In this document: positions 10,740 to 19,373 of the stretch, piece after piece
Position numbering within the stretch: the first letter of the stretch is position 1
How the letters are laid out: each line of letters begins with the position of its first letter
Notes under the pieces: model-generated
What the model saw: the letters and a program-made list of their open reading frames with translations, nothing else
Database searches by the model: none
What the model was told of the DNA's origin: nothing
Translations under genes and position numbers: made by a program
From: Acidovorax radicis N35
GTDB lineage: Bacteria > Pseudomonadota > Gammaproteobacteria > Burkholderiales > Burkholderiaceae_C
Assembly (NCBI RefSeq): GCF_000204195.1
Contig: NZ_AFBG01000016.1
Coordinates: 88,278-152,277, forward strand
Length of the DNA: 64,000 bases
Direction: 5' to 3'

Positions 10740-10822
10740 CAGTGCCACTGTGGAACCGGCTCTGCCGGGCCACCGGTGGCGTTCCCCTACGGAGGAGGGC
10801 CCGGAGCGACTCAGGGGGATTT
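10740..10822 (-). repeat. Dispersed intergenic repeat, family B (copy 1)
   Basis: Read on the minus strand, this segment (CCCCCTGAGTCGCT ... GGGAACGCCACCGGTGGCCC ... GCCGGTTCCAC) is clearly homologous to 48457-48545 on the plus strand (CCCCCTGAACCGCT ... GGACGCACCCGGTGGCCC ... GCTGGCCTCAC). It lies between the convergent ends of the UbiB-like gene and tupA. The role is unknown; it may act as a transcript end. Confidence 0.65.
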
Positions 10823-11648
10823 ACTTGCCCGCGTTCGGGAAAAACAGCTGCTCGCCCCCAATCTTGTAGCCCGCGATAGCCTGCTGGCCGGCGGGCGACA
10901 CCACCCAGTCCACAAACTTCTGCGCGTCTTGCGCCTTCACGTGCGGGTGCTTGGCGGGGTTGACGACCATCACGCCATACTGGTTGAAGAGCTTGGTGTC
11001 GCCCTCGACCAGGATGGCCAGGTCGGCGCGGTTCTTGAAATTGAGCCAGGTGCCTCGGTCGGCCAGCACGTAGGCGCCGCTGGATGCCGCGATGTTGAGC
11101 GCGGGGCCCATGCCGCAGCCACACTCCTTGTAGCCGCTGCCCTTGGCGGCGTCGGCGCCCGCAAGCTTCCAGTAGCGCAGCTCGGCCGCATGGGTGCCGC
11201 TTTTGTCGCCGCGCGAGATGAAGTTGCCGTTGGCAGCGGCCAGTGTCTGCAGGGCCTGCACGATGTCCTTGCCCTTGGCGCTCACCGGGTCGTTCTTGGG
11301 GCCCACCAGGATGAAGTCGTTGTACATCACGGCATAGCGCTTCACGCCCCAGCCATCCGCCACAAACTTCTCTTCGGCCACCTGGTCGTGCACGAAGAGC
11401 ACATCCGCATCGCCCCGGCGCGCCATGTCCAGGGCCTGCCCGGTGCCCAGCGCCACCACCTTGGTGTCGAGCCCGCTGGCCTTCTTGAACTCGGGCAGCA
11501 GGTAGCCGAACAGGCCCGATTGTTCGGTGGACGTGGTGGATGCCATGGTGATGCTCTGTGCGAAGGCAGACCCACTTGCTACAAAAATAATAGCTGCCAG
11601 CGCTTTATAAAAAAGCGCTGGGGCACAAAAAGACTTGAAACTTTTCAT
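10821..11648 (-). CDS. tupA: Tungstate-type ABC transporter binding protein TupA
   Basis: 275 residues. After a signal peptide (cleavage near SGSAFA), the mature protein begins ITMASTTSTEQSGLFGYLLP. The TTST..SGL motif is the TupA oxyanion-binding signature, and VMYNDFILVGP and SRGDKSGTH are also TupA-like. It should bind tungstate (or molybdate) with high affinity. It is the last gene of tupB-tupC-tupA, 80 bases after tupC, an unusual order. Part of its signal peptide (residues 9-23) is encoded by a copy of the AGCGCT palindromic repeat. Confidence 0.88.
   Translation of the reverse strand: MKSFKSFCAPALFYKALAAIIFVASGSAFAQSITMASTTSTEQSGLFGYLLPEFKKASGLDTKVVALGTGQALDMARRGDADVLFVHDQVAEEKFVADGWGVKRYAVMYNDFILVGPKNDPVSAKGKDIVQALQTLAAANGNFISRGDKSGTHAAELRYWKLAGADAAKGSGYKECGCGMGPALNIAASSGAYVLADRGTWLNFKNRADLAILVEGDTKLFNQYGVMVVNPAKHPHVKAQDAQKFVDWVVSPAGQQAIAGYKIGGEQLFFPNAGK
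11588..11622 (-). repeat. AGCGCT palindromic repeat inside the tupA signal peptide
   Basis: Read on the minus strand, this is CCAGCGCTTTTTTATAAAGC followed by GCTGGCAGCTATTATT, the same palindrome found at eight other sites here. It encodes A-P-A-L-F-Y-K-A-L-A-A-I-I, the hydrophobic core of the TupA signal peptide, in the same frame as the copy in hemD. Confidence 0.85.
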
Positions 11649-11660
11649 CGCGGAGCCGCC

Positions 11661-11705
11661 CCAAGATGAAAAAGCCCCCCTGGGGGGCAGCGACCACACG
11701 AAGTG
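11661..11705. repeat. GC-rich hairpin between tupC and tupA
   Basis: Contains the self-complementary AGCCCCCCTGGGGGGC, followed by CACACGAAGTGGGGAGCGTGGGGG. It lies in the 80-base tupC-tupA gap and could attenuate or process the transcript, so that tupA is expressed differently from tupBC. I believe similar hairpins are common between genes in this bacterial family. Confidence 0.5.
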
Positions 11706-11728
11706 GGGAGCGTGGGGGTCAATTCTCG

Positions 11729-12457
11729 TCATACCAGTTCTCCTTTGACAAACAGACGGGCGGCCTCGGGCAAGGGGCCATTGAAAAAATCGTGCACCGG
11801 CAGGTCGGCCACCAGGCGACCGTGTTCCAGGTAGATCACGCGGCTGGCCAGGCGCTTGACCTGGCCCAGGTTGTGGCTGCTGAACACCATGGTCACCGGG
11901 TGCGCCGGGCCTGCCGCGCTGTGGCTGGCGGCAAAGTCGGCCATCAACGCCTCGACCTCGCGCTTGGCATGGGGGTCGAGGCTGGCGGTGGGTTCGTCCA
12001 GCAGCAGCACATCGGGCCGCAGCGCCCAGGCACGGGCCAGCGCCACACGCTGCTGCTGGCCACCCGACAGGGTGCGTGCGTTCTGCGCGGCAATGTCCTG
12101 CAGCCCCACACGCTGCAAGGCGGCAATGGCCTGCAGCCGCGCATCGCGCCACCGCGTGCCACGCAGCCACAGGGCAAGTGCCACGTTGTTCTGCGCACTC
12201 GTGCGCAGCATGTGCGGGCGCTGGAACAGCATGGCCTGGCGGAAGGCCGCGTTGCATTGAAAGCCGCCGCCGCTGGCGTCGGCCAGGCCGTTGAGCACGC
12301 GCAGCAGTGTGCTTTTGCCACTGCCATTGGCGCCCACCAGTGCCACGTGCTCGCCGGGCGCGATGCGCAGCGTGACCTGGTCCAGCGCCTGCACGCGGCC
12401 ATAGCGCACCGTCACCTGGCGCAGATCGACCCAGGGGTTTGCCAAAGGCCCGCTCAT
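11729..12457 (-). CDS. tupC: Tungstate-type ABC transporter ATP-binding protein TupC
   Basis: 242 residues from ATG 12457, four bases inside the end of tupB. Walker A is GANGSGKST, the signature is LSGGQQQRVALARA, and Walker B is VLLLDEPTASLDP with SSHNL after it. There is no C-terminal MOP domain, unlike modC at 4055-5152, consistent with the shorter TupC/WtpC-type ATPases. It powers import through TupB. Confidence 0.87.
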   Translation of the reverse strand: MSGPLANPWVDLRQVTVRYGRVQALDQVTLRIAPGEHVALVGANGSGKSTLLRVLNGLADASGGGFQCNAAFRQAMLFQRPHMLRTSAQNNVALALWLRGTRWRDARLQAIAALQRVGLQDIAAQNARTLSGGQQQRVALARAWALRPDVLLLDEPTASLDPHAKREVEALMADFAASHSAAGPAHPVTMVFSSHNLGQVKRLASRVIYLEHGRLVADLPVHDFFNGPLPEAARLFVKGELV

Positions 12458-13191
12458 GCCGCCACCCCCACGGGCGTGCTGGACGCAGAGCCATCCACGC
12501 GTTCGCGCCAGCGCCGCACCAGCGCGATCAGCACATTGAGCGCCAGCACCACGGTCAGCAGGATGATGCCCAGCGCCAGCGCCAGGGGCAGGTCGCCCTT
12601 GCTGGTCTCCAGCGCGATGGCGGTGGTCATCACGCGCGTGAAGCCGTCGATGTTGCCGCCCACGATCATCACCGCGCCCACCTCGGAGATCGCGCGGCCA
12701 AACGATGCCAGCAGCACCGTGAGCAAGGCATAGCGTTCGTCCCAGGCCAGCAGCAGGCTGCGCAGCAACGGGCCAGCGCCCATGGAGCGCAGCTGTTCGC
12801 CATGCGCGCGTTCGGCGTCTTCCACCACCTGGCGCGTGAGCGCCGTGACCACCGGCAAGACCAAGATGGCCTGCGCCAGCACCATGGCCTTGAAACTGAA
12901 CAACCACCCCAGCGAGCCGAGCGGCCCGCTGCGCGAGAGCACCAGGTACACCACCAGCCCCACCACCACCGACGGCACCGCCAGCAAAGTGTTGAGCACC
13001 GCCAGCGCGGCTCCCCGCCCGGCAAAGCGGGCGACCCCGAGCCAGGCGCCCAGCACCAGGCCCACACCGCAGGCAATCAGGCAGGCAGTGGCGCTGACAG
13101 ACAGGGAACGGCCCACGATGGTCCAGAGGACGGGGTCGGACGAGAGGGTGAGTTGCAGCGCTGTGCTCGCGCTTTCCGAGAGAGTGGACAT
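12454..13191 (-). CDS. tupB: Tungstate-type ABC transporter permease TupB
   Basis: 245 residues from ATG 13191; upstream codons in the same frame reach 13269 but lack membrane character. There are five to six membrane segments. The EAA loop includes RSMGAGPLLRSLLLAWDERY, and FGRAISEVGAVMIVGGNIDG is a highly conserved TupB segment. It is the first gene of the operon, 50 bases from the divergent regulator, whose intergenic space must hold both promoters. Confidence 0.88.
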   Translation of the reverse strand: MSTLSESASTALQLTLSSDPVLWTIVGRSLSVSATACLIACGVGLVLGAWLGVARFAGRGAALAVLNTLLAVPSVVVGLVVYLVLSRSGPLGSLGWLFSFKAMVLAQAILVLPVVTALTRQVVEDAERAHGEQLRSMGAGPLLRSLLLAWDERYALLTVLLASFGRAISEVGAVMIVGGNIDGFTRVMTTAIALETSKGDLPLALALGIILLTVVLALNVLIALVRRWRERVDGSASSTPVGVAA

Positions 13192-13241
13192 GGGTTCGGC
13201 TATCGTAGGCACCCAAGCAATGTCCAGCGATATGAACTCCC

Positions 13242-14363
13242 GTGCATAGGGTCCAACTTCACTACACACTCAGCCGCGATGCAGGCAACGCCCTGATCCG
13301 CAACCCGCTGCCCGAACTGCTGCAGGCGGTGGCAGAACAAGGCTCCATCTCGGGTGCTGCACGGGGGCTGGACCTGTCGTACCGCCATGTCTGGGGCGCG
13401 CTCAAGCGCTGGGAGGAGCAACTGGGCGGCGAGCTGATCATCTGGGGCAAGGGCCAGTCGGCCCAGCTCAGCGAGTTCGGAGCGAAGCTGCTGTGGGCCG
13501 AGCGCCAGGCCCAGGCGCGGCTGGCACCACAGATTGCCGCACTGCACGCCGACCTGGAGCGCGCGTTTGCCGTGGCCTTCGACCCCAACGCCCATGTACT
13601 CACCATGTACGCCAGCCATGACGATGCCCTGGTGGCGTTGCGCACCCATGCCGCCGCACAGGCCGATGCGGGCGCGCTGCACATCGATATCCGCTTCACC
13701 GGCAGCGTGGACGCGATCCGCGCGCTGAACGAGGGCCGATGCACGCTCGCGGGCTTTCACACGGTGGAGCAGCCTGCCGCCGATTCATTGACCGCACGCA
13801 CCTACAAGCCTCTGCTGCAGCCCGGGCTGCACAAGATCATCGGCTTTGCCCAGCGCACACAGGGCCTCATCGTGGCACCGGGCAACCCGCTCGGGCTGGG
13901 CAGCCTGGCCGACGTGGCGCGCACCGGCGCCCGTTTTCTCAACCGGCCGCTGGGCACGGGCACCCGCGTGCTGCTCGACGACCTGCTCGCCCAGGCGGGC
14001 CTTTCTGCCTCGGCCATCCAGGGCTACGCGCTCAACGAACCGTCGCACACCGCCATCGCCCAGGCCGTGGCAGCGGGAGCAGCCGATGTGGGCATGGGCA
14101 TCGAAGTGGCCGCCCGGGCTCGCGGGCTGGATTTTGTGCCGCTGGTGCACGAGTGCTACCACCTGGCCTGCCTGAAATCCAGCCTGGACCAGCCCGCCAC
14201 ACTGGCACTGCGCACCTTGCTGCAGACCCCAGAATGGCTGGCCCAGATGGCCACCCTGCCGGGCTACGCCCCCTGGCACTGCGGCGAGGTGCAGGCCATG
14301 AACACGGTGCTGCCGTGGTGGCGCTTCACACGCCCCAAGCTCGCCCCGCGCGCACGGGCTTGA
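13242..14363 (+). CDS. ModE-type HTH regulator fused to a substrate-binding-protein domain
   Basis: 373 residues from GTG 13242; no better start is visible. Residues about 15-110 form a winged helix of the ModE/LysR type (NPLPELLQAVAEQGSISGAA, then SYRHVWGALKRWEEQLGG). From about residue 115 a periplasmic-binding-protein-like domain follows (PBP-like family; ...EPSHTAIAQAVAAGAADVGMG...). There are no MOP/TOBE repeats, so oxyanion sensing would use the PBP fold. The divergent position next to tupBCA strongly suggests control of tungstate/molybdate uptake, and it is the only ModE-like HTH in the window. Confidence 0.82.
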   Translation: MHRVQLHYTLSRDAGNALIRNPLPELLQAVAEQGSISGAARGLDLSYRHVWGALKRWEEQLGGELIIWGKGQSAQLSEFGAKLLWAERQAQARLAPQIAALHADLERAFAVAFDPNAHVLTMYASHDDALVALRTHAAAQADAGALHIDIRFTGSVDAIRALNEGRCTLAGFHTVEQPAADSLTARTYKPLLQPGLHKIIGFAQRTQGLIVAPGNPLGLGSLADVARTGARFLNRPLGTGTRVLLDDLLAQAGLSASAIQGYALNEPSHTAIAQAVAAGAADVGMGIEVAARARGLDFVPLVHECYHLACLKSSLDQPATLALRTLLQTPEWLAQMATLPGYAPWHCGEVQAMNTVLPWWRFTRPKLAPRARA

Positions 14364-14696
14364 AGGCTGGCGGACCTCCGCCCAGCGCAACCCCGACATC
14401 TGTCATAGCAAAAGAGATGCCGTCGGCAGTCCCTCAGAGGCTTTGCGGGCCTATCTCGGGTGCAAAACCCTTGCAGGCTGGAAACAGAGGATGGGGGGTT
14501 GCGCCAACGACGGGAAGGTCTGGTGAGAGGGGCTGTGGGGGAAGACGGCACAACCCCACCTAAGGAAAACCCCAGGTTTCCGCGTCAGGCTTTCTTCAGC
14601 GGCAAAGGGGTAGTATCCGCGTAACTTCCAGACACCAGCAGACCCAACAGCGCATTGGGCCTGCATCACCGTTTTTATACTCGCAGGAGACACCAA
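14364..14696. other. Intergenic region upstream of dctQ
   Basis: No gene is seen in these 333 bases. Near 14564-14581 is an imperfect palindrome (GGAAAACC..AGGTTTCC). TATACT at 14676-14681 could be a -10 but is only 15 bases from the nearest TTGGGC. A strong AGGAGA ribosome site (14685-14690) precedes the GTG of dctQ by six bases and decides that start. Confidence 0.45.
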
Positions 14697-15236
14697 GTGT
14701 CAGCACTACTCAAATTGGCCCTGGGCATGGACTGGATTTCCAGCCAACTCAGCAAGATTGCAACCTGGACCGTCCTCGCCGCGGCGCTCATATCGGCAGG
14801 CAACGCCTTCATCCGTTACGGGCTGGACCTCAGCTCCAACGCATGGCTCGAAATCCAGTGGTACCTGTTTGCCGCCACCGTGATGCTGGGCGCCCCCTTT
14901 GTGCTGTACATGAACGAGCATGTGCGCGTGGACATCATCTACGGCAAGCTGCGTGGCAACAAACAGGTGTATGTCGACATTGCAGGGCTGGTCGTCTTTC
15001 TGCTGCCGGCCATGGCACTGATCGCCTACCTGAGCTGGCCGCTGTTCACCCGCGCACTTTTCTCTGGCGAGATGTCGAACAACGCCGGGGGCCTGATCCG
15101 CTGGCCCGCCATCATGCTCATGCCAGTTGGCTTTTCACTGATGTTCCTGCAGGGCCTGGCAGAGATCACCAAGCGCGTGGCTTACCTGCGCGGCATCTAC
15201 GAGATGAACACCCACTACGAGAAACCGGTTCAGTAA
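14697..15236 (+). CDS. TRAP transporter small membrane subunit (DctQ-type)
   Basis: 179 residues. GTG 14697 is chosen because AGGAGA lies six bases upstream. Four transmembrane helices contain the family pattern NAFIRYG..L..SNAWLEIQWY, AAT.MLGAPFVL..NEHVRVDI. DctQ subunits assemble with DctM in the inner membrane to form a sodium-driven importer of organic acids. It pairs with the DctM gene 96 bases downstream. Confidence 0.93.
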   Translation: MSALLKLALGMDWISSQLSKIATWTVLAAALISAGNAFIRYGLDLSSNAWLEIQWYLFAATVMLGAPFVLYMNEHVRVDIIYGKLRGNKQVYVDIAGLVVFLLPAMALIAYLSWPLFTRALFSGEMSNNAGGLIRWPAIMLMPVGFSLMFLQGLAEITKRVAYLRGIYEMNTHYEKPVQ

Positions 15237-15332
15237 TCAGGCCCATCGCGCCCAACCATGAACCTGCGTTGCCGCTGAGCTGCCAAGCCACCCGCACCGC
15301 GATCTCAATTCCGGATTTTCAGGAACAACAAA

Positions 15333-16853
15333 ATGCAAATGGAAAACTTTGCCCCGATCATGTTCGCGGGCTTGGTGGTGGTGATGCTGATCGGCTTCCC
15401 CGTCGCCTTCTCGCTGGCCGCGCTGGGGCTGGCCTCGGGCTTTTTCGCCATCGAGATGGGCTGGTTCCCGGCCGTCTTCATGGCCAACCTGCCCATCAAC
15501 ATCTTCGGGATTCTGAGCAACGAGCTGCTGCTGGCGATCCCGTTCTTCACCTTCATGGGCGCCATCCTGGAGAAGTGCGGCCTGGCTGAAGACATGCTCG
15601 ACTCCATGGGCCAGCTCTTTGGCACCGTGCGCGGCGGCCTGGGTTACTCGGTGATCATCGTGGGCTTCATCCTCGGCGCCATCACCGGCACCGTGGCTGG
15701 CCAGGTGATTGCCATGGCGCTGATCTCGCTGCCCGTGATGATCCGCTACGGCTACAACATGCGCTACGCCACGGGCGTGCTGGCGGCCTCGGGCACCATC
15801 ACGCAGCTGGTGCCGCCCTCGCTGGTGCTGATCGTCATGGCCGACCAACTCGGCCGTTCCGTAGGCGACATGTACCGCGGCGCCTGGGGCCCTTCGATCC
15901 TGCAAGTGCTGATCTTTGCGGGCTACACCTTCATGCTGGGTGTGTTCAAGCCCCAGCACGTGCCGGGCATCCCGAAGGAAGCGCGCACCATGTCGGGGGC
16001 CAAGCTCTGGCTCAAGTGCCTGCGCGGCATCATCCCCTCGGCCCTGCTGATCTTTGCCGTGCTCGGCTCCATGGGTGGCTTGCCCGGCATCGACACCGCC
16101 ATCGCGACCCCCACCGAAGCCGGTGCCATGGGCGTCGTGGGCGCCATGATCCTGGCTGCCATCCACAAGCGCCTGACCTTGTCGCTGATGTGGGAGGCCA
16201 TGCAAGGCACGATGCGCCTGACGGCCATGGTGGTGTTCATCCTGATCGGTGCTCGCGTGTTCTCGATGGTGTTCCAGGGCGTGGATGGCGCCAAGTGGGT
16301 CGAGCATCTGCTGTCGGGCCTGCCCGGCGGGCAGATCGGCTTCCTGATCGTCGTGAACCTGTTCATCTTCTTCCTGGCGTTCTTCCTCGACTTCTTCGAA
16401 ATCGCCTTCATCATCTTGCCGATGCTGGGCCCGGTCGCGGACAAGCTGGGCATCGACCTGATCTGGTTCGGTGTGCTGCTGTGCGTGAACATGCAAACGA
16501 GCTTCATGCACCCGCCCTTTGGCTTCGCGCTGTTCTACCTGCGCGGTATCGCCAACACGCTGTTCAAGGAAGGACGTATTCCCAAACCCGTGCTCTCCAG
16601 CGACATCTACATGGGTGCGATCCCCTGGGTGATCATGCAACTGCTGCTGGTGACCATCGTGATCTTTGTGCCGCAGACGGTGACCATGTTCCTGCCCAAG
16701 CAGGAGATCATCGATACCGACAAGGTCCAGATCGACGTACCCGCCGATGACCTGATGCGCTCGGAAGGCACGCCCAATGCAGGCGGAGAAACCGCTGGCG
16801 AGAACCCATTCGGCAACGCCCCGGCTGAAGCAGCTTCGGAACCCGCAAAGTGA
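15333..16853 (+). CDS. TRAP transporter large permease (DctM-type)
   Basis: 506 residues, longer than the usual ~430 because of a ~60-residue hydrophilic C-terminal tail rich in Glu/Ala/Pro. About 12 helices form the transport channel. GFPVAFSLAALGL, GTVAGQVIAMALISLPVM and PTEAGAMGVVGAM are DctM hallmarks; the long form matches the mannitol/chloroaromatic (FcbT3-like) subgroup. The two binding proteins encoded convergently at 17.9-20.5 kb are its obvious partners. The true substrate is probably a 2-oxo or other monocarboxylic acid, inferred from the binding proteins. Confidence 0.92.
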   Translation: MQMENFAPIMFAGLVVVMLIGFPVAFSLAALGLASGFFAIEMGWFPAVFMANLPINIFGILSNELLLAIPFFTFMGAILEKCGLAEDMLDSMGQLFGTVRGGLGYSVIIVGFILGAITGTVAGQVIAMALISLPVMIRYGYNMRYATGVLAASGTITQLVPPSLVLIVMADQLGRSVGDMYRGAWGPSILQVLIFAGYTFMLGVFKPQHVPGIPKEARTMSGAKLWLKCLRGIIPSALLIFAVLGSMGGLPGIDTAIATPTEAGAMGVVGAMILAAIHKRLTLSLMWEAMQGTMRLTAMVVFILIGARVFSMVFQGVDGAKWVEHLLSGLPGGQIGFLIVVNLFIFFLAFFLDFFEIAFIILPMLGPVADKLGIDLIWFGVLLCVNMQTSFMHPPFGFALFYLRGIANTLFKEGRIPKPVLSSDIYMGAIPWVIMQLLLVTIVIFVPQTVTMFLPKQEIIDTDKVQIDVPADDLMRSEGTPNAGGETAGENPFGNAPAEAASEPAK

Positions 16854-16884
16854 TGCACAGGCCCTCTCCAGCCCCCTCATTGCC

Positions 16885-17373
16885 ATGCTGAACTTCACGC
16901 CATTGCCCCTGCCCGAGCCCTTTCGATTTGCACCAGAGGGCGGCACGGTCGTGGGACCCGCGTTTTCGCGCTCCTTCCGGCTCCTGGCCACCGTGATCGT
17001 GGGTGGATGCGCCCTGTGGTTCGCCCAGTTGTGGACGCGGGGCGCACTGGGCACTTCAGTGGGCACCGGCACCGGGTGGTTCATTGCGGGGCTTGCACTG
17101 ATGGCCTGGACCTGGTGGAGCATCATGGTGAGCACCACACGCCTGGACCAGCGAGGCCTGCACCAGCGCTGGGTGTGGGACAAGGAAATGGCCTACGACG
17201 ACCTGGCTTACGTGCGGCTGATCCGGGTCCGTGGATTCAGCTGGCTCATCGCGCCGCGTCTGTATGTGCGCACCCTGGCGGGCAAATTCACCGTGTTCTA
17301 TGGCGCTACACCGGCCTTGATCCAGGAGTTTGAACGCATGAGGACAGAGCTCAGCACCTTTCGGCAGTTCTGA
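16885..17373 (+). CDS. Hypothetical two-helix membrane protein
   Basis: 162 residues from ATG 16885, 31 bases after dctM. Two hydrophobic helices (about 32-50 and 63-82) are followed by a cytoplasmic domain with alternating strands (RLDQRGLHQRWVWDKEMAYD, then RLYVRTLAGKFTVFYG) that resembles a bacterial PH-like domain. I cannot name a family. A strong terminator follows directly, so it ends the dctQM transcript. Confidence 0.7.
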   Translation: MLNFTPLPLPEPFRFAPEGGTVVGPAFSRSFRLLATVIVGGCALWFAQLWTRGALGTSVGTGTGWFIAGLALMAWTWWSIMVSTTRLDQRGLHQRWVWDKEMAYDDLAYVRLIRVRGFSWLIAPRLYVRTLAGKFTVFYGATPALIQEFERMRTELSTFRQF

Positions 17374-17393
17374 GCTGCCACGGTTCGCAGCAA

Positions 17394-17427
17394 GGCGGGC
17401 ATCCCAAAAGGGATGCCCGCCTTTTTT
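17394..17427 (+). terminator. Rho-independent terminator of the dctQM operon
   Basis: A perfect 12-base stem (GGCGGGCATCCC / GGGATGCCCGCC) with a four-A loop, then six Ts. It lies 21 bases after the stop of the hypothetical membrane protein. Confidence 0.95.
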
Positions 17428-17883
17428 CATGGACCTTCGCAGGGCAGGCGAGCGTTCCATGCGGCCCCAAGGCCTCGTGAAGACCCTCCTGCATTCCTGC
17501 ATGCCTTCGCCAGCTGAAGGCCTCTTTCGGAGCCTGCTGCACTGCCCTCTTTCAAGAACTCAAGGTGCTCCTTCACCTATCCGCAGTGCCACGCTAGAAG
17601 CACCTGCCGCTGCAGCAGAAACCAACTGACCTGGACCTGCCGACAAAGGGGATGGAGCCCCCTATGAGCACTATAAGCACTATGAGCAGTGAAAAGGCCT
17701 GCTCTGTGTATGCTCCCGGCCCCACCCAGGAAGGCTGGCCAGCACTGCCTGTCTGGCCATTTCTGCCACGCCCATGTGGGTGCCTGAGACCCCGGCCCAG
17801 CCCCTTCGCCCGATCGCGGCGCTCTCTCCGCAAGATAGCCTGGAAGACCCACTCGCCACACGCTCCAACGGCGCCCATAAAAA
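17428..17883. other. Long non-coding stretch between convergent TRAP genes
   Basis: No supported gene in 456 bases; open frames here have no recognisable protein character or ribosome site. At 17663-17689 there are three 9-base near-repeats (TATGAGCAC, TATAAGCAC, TATGAGCAG). The stretch separates the + strand terminator from the - strand terminator. Confidence 0.5.
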
Positions 17884-17906
17884 AACCGCGCCGAAGCGCG
17901 GTTTTT
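17884..17906 (-). terminator. Rho-independent terminator of the first dctP gene
   Basis: An eight-base stem AACCGCGC / GCGCGGTT around a CGAA tetraloop, flanked by A-run and T-run, so it can work on either strand. It lies 24 bases beyond the minus-strand stop at 17930. Confidence 0.88.
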
Positions 17907-17929
17907 GTGTCGTGGTGATTAACCCGGAC

Positions 17930-19012
17930 TCAGAGCTTGACGGTCTGCATGTAGCTGTCGAAGCGGCCTTCGGCCACGCGGAACCATGCCACCTGGTCGC
18001 GCTGGAAGTTGCGGAAGTCCGCATAGATCTTCTTCCACTCCGGGCTCTTGGCATCGTTCTCGGCATACACCTCTTGGGAAGCCTTGAACGAGGCGTCCAG
18101 CACATCCTTGGTGAAGGGCAGGAGCTTGATCTTGGCGCCAATCAGTTGCTTCAAGGCGACGGGGTTGCGGGCATCGTACTTGGCCAGCATGTCCACGGCG
18201 GCGTGCGACGAAGCGGCCTGGATGATGGCCTTGTTTTCGGGGGACAGTGCGTCAAATGCCTTCTGGTTGATGAAGAAGTCCACCTCGGGACCACCTTCCC
18301 ACCAGCCGGGGTAGTAGTAGTGAGGCGCCACCTTGTTGAAGCCCAGCTTCTGGTCGTCATAAGGGCCGACCCATTCCGCCGCATCGATGGTGCCCTTTTC
18401 CAGAGCTTGGTAAATTTCGCCACCGGGCAGGCTCTGGGGCACCACGCCCATCTTCTGCATCACTTCACCCACCAGGCCGCCGCCCAGGCGCATCTTCAGG
18501 CCCTTAAGGTCAGCGACCGACTTGATTTCCTTGCGGTACCAGCCACCCATCTGCGTGCCGGTGTTGCCACCTGCGAAGCTCAGCATGCCGTAGCCTGCAT
18601 AGAACTCGTCCATGAGCTTGCGGCCGTTGCCGTGCATCATCCACGCGTTCATCTGGCGCGAGTTCATGCCGAACGGAATGGCCGAGCCCAGCGCGAAGGC
18701 GGGGTTCTTGCCGTAGAAATAGTACGGCACGGTGTGGCACATTTCCACCGAGCCCTGCTGCACGCCGTCAGCCACACCCATGGCAGGCATCAGTTCGCCG
18801 CCAGCGTGCACCGAAATTTCGAACTTGCCGCCCGACATGGCTTTCACCGCATTGGCAAACACCTCGGCACCGCCGTAGATGGTGTCAAGGGGCTTGGGGA
18901 AGCTCGATGCAAGGCGCCAGCGCACAGCAGCCTGTGCGTGAACAGCAGGCGCCACCCCGGCGGCCAGCACGCCAGCAATGCCCGCATGCTTGATGATTGA
19001 ACGACGATCCAT
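17930..19012 (-). CDS. TRAP transporter substrate-binding protein, DctP/TakP-like (copy 1)
   Basis: 360 residues from ATG 19012. It has an export signal with an Arg pair (MDRRSIIKHAGIAGVLAAGV, cleavage near VHAQA), resembling the Tat-type signals often seen in this TRAP subgroup. AEWVGPYDDQKLGFNKVAPH and YYYPGWWEGGPEVDFFIN match TakP-like binding proteins for 2-oxo monocarboxylates. It should bind an organic acid and dock on DctQM. It converges with dctQM rather than preceding them. Its neighbour at 19374-20456 is a paralogue of exactly the same length. Confidence 0.9.
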   Translation of the reverse strand: MDRRSIIKHAGIAGVLAAGVAPAVHAQAAVRWRLASSFPKPLDTIYGGAEVFANAVKAMSGGKFEISVHAGGELMPAMGVADGVQQGSVEMCHTVPYYFYGKNPAFALGSAIPFGMNSRQMNAWMMHGNGRKLMDEFYAGYGMLSFAGGNTGTQMGGWYRKEIKSVADLKGLKMRLGGGLVGEVMQKMGVVPQSLPGGEIYQALEKGTIDAAEWVGPYDDQKLGFNKVAPHYYYPGWWEGGPEVDFFINQKAFDALSPENKAIIQAASSHAAVDMLAKYDARNPVALKQLIGAKIKLLPFTKDVLDASFKASQEVYAENDAKSPEWKKIYADFRNFQRDQVAWFRVAEGRFDSYMQTVKL

Positions 19013-19373
19013 GTGGTTATCTCCGAAAACTCGATTGCACAACTTGGCGCGCAGGGCGGTAACCCTTGGCCCAAGAACTTTCTTACCGGAATCGATTGTA
19101 GGAACATGCCCTGTGCAGGATTTGCGGGTTTTCCCGTGAAATCCCGGCCATCGCCGAAGGGCTTCAGGGTTCTGCAAGCATCGGCCCCGATGAGTCAACA
19201 AAGGCTGTTGAGTGCACGGCGCGCAAGCGCCACCGCAGACCGGCGAAACTGGCACACCCCATGCAAAAGCAGCCGAGCAAGGGCCGCCCCGCCGCATTGG
19301 CTGCACGCCCCTTCCCGAATAGCGCAGCAATTCGAGAGAAGGGGGAAGGCACGAAGCGCATCAGGGGGTGCCC
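19013..19373. other. Intergenic region between the two dctP paralogues
   Basis: 361 bases without a supported gene. It should hold the promoter of dctP copy 1 and the transcript end of copy 2. I see no strong terminator or promoter consensus. Confidence 0.4.

Noticed and set aside
13192..13241. TATCG...CGATA as a molybdate operator between tupB and the regulator
   Set aside because: Arms are only five bases with a 22-base gap, unlike the 8+8/7 repeat at modA; not convincing.
17652..17918. 88-codon frame over the intergenic region between dctM and dctP
   Set aside because: It crosses the terminator at 17884-17906, has no ribosome site and no family content.
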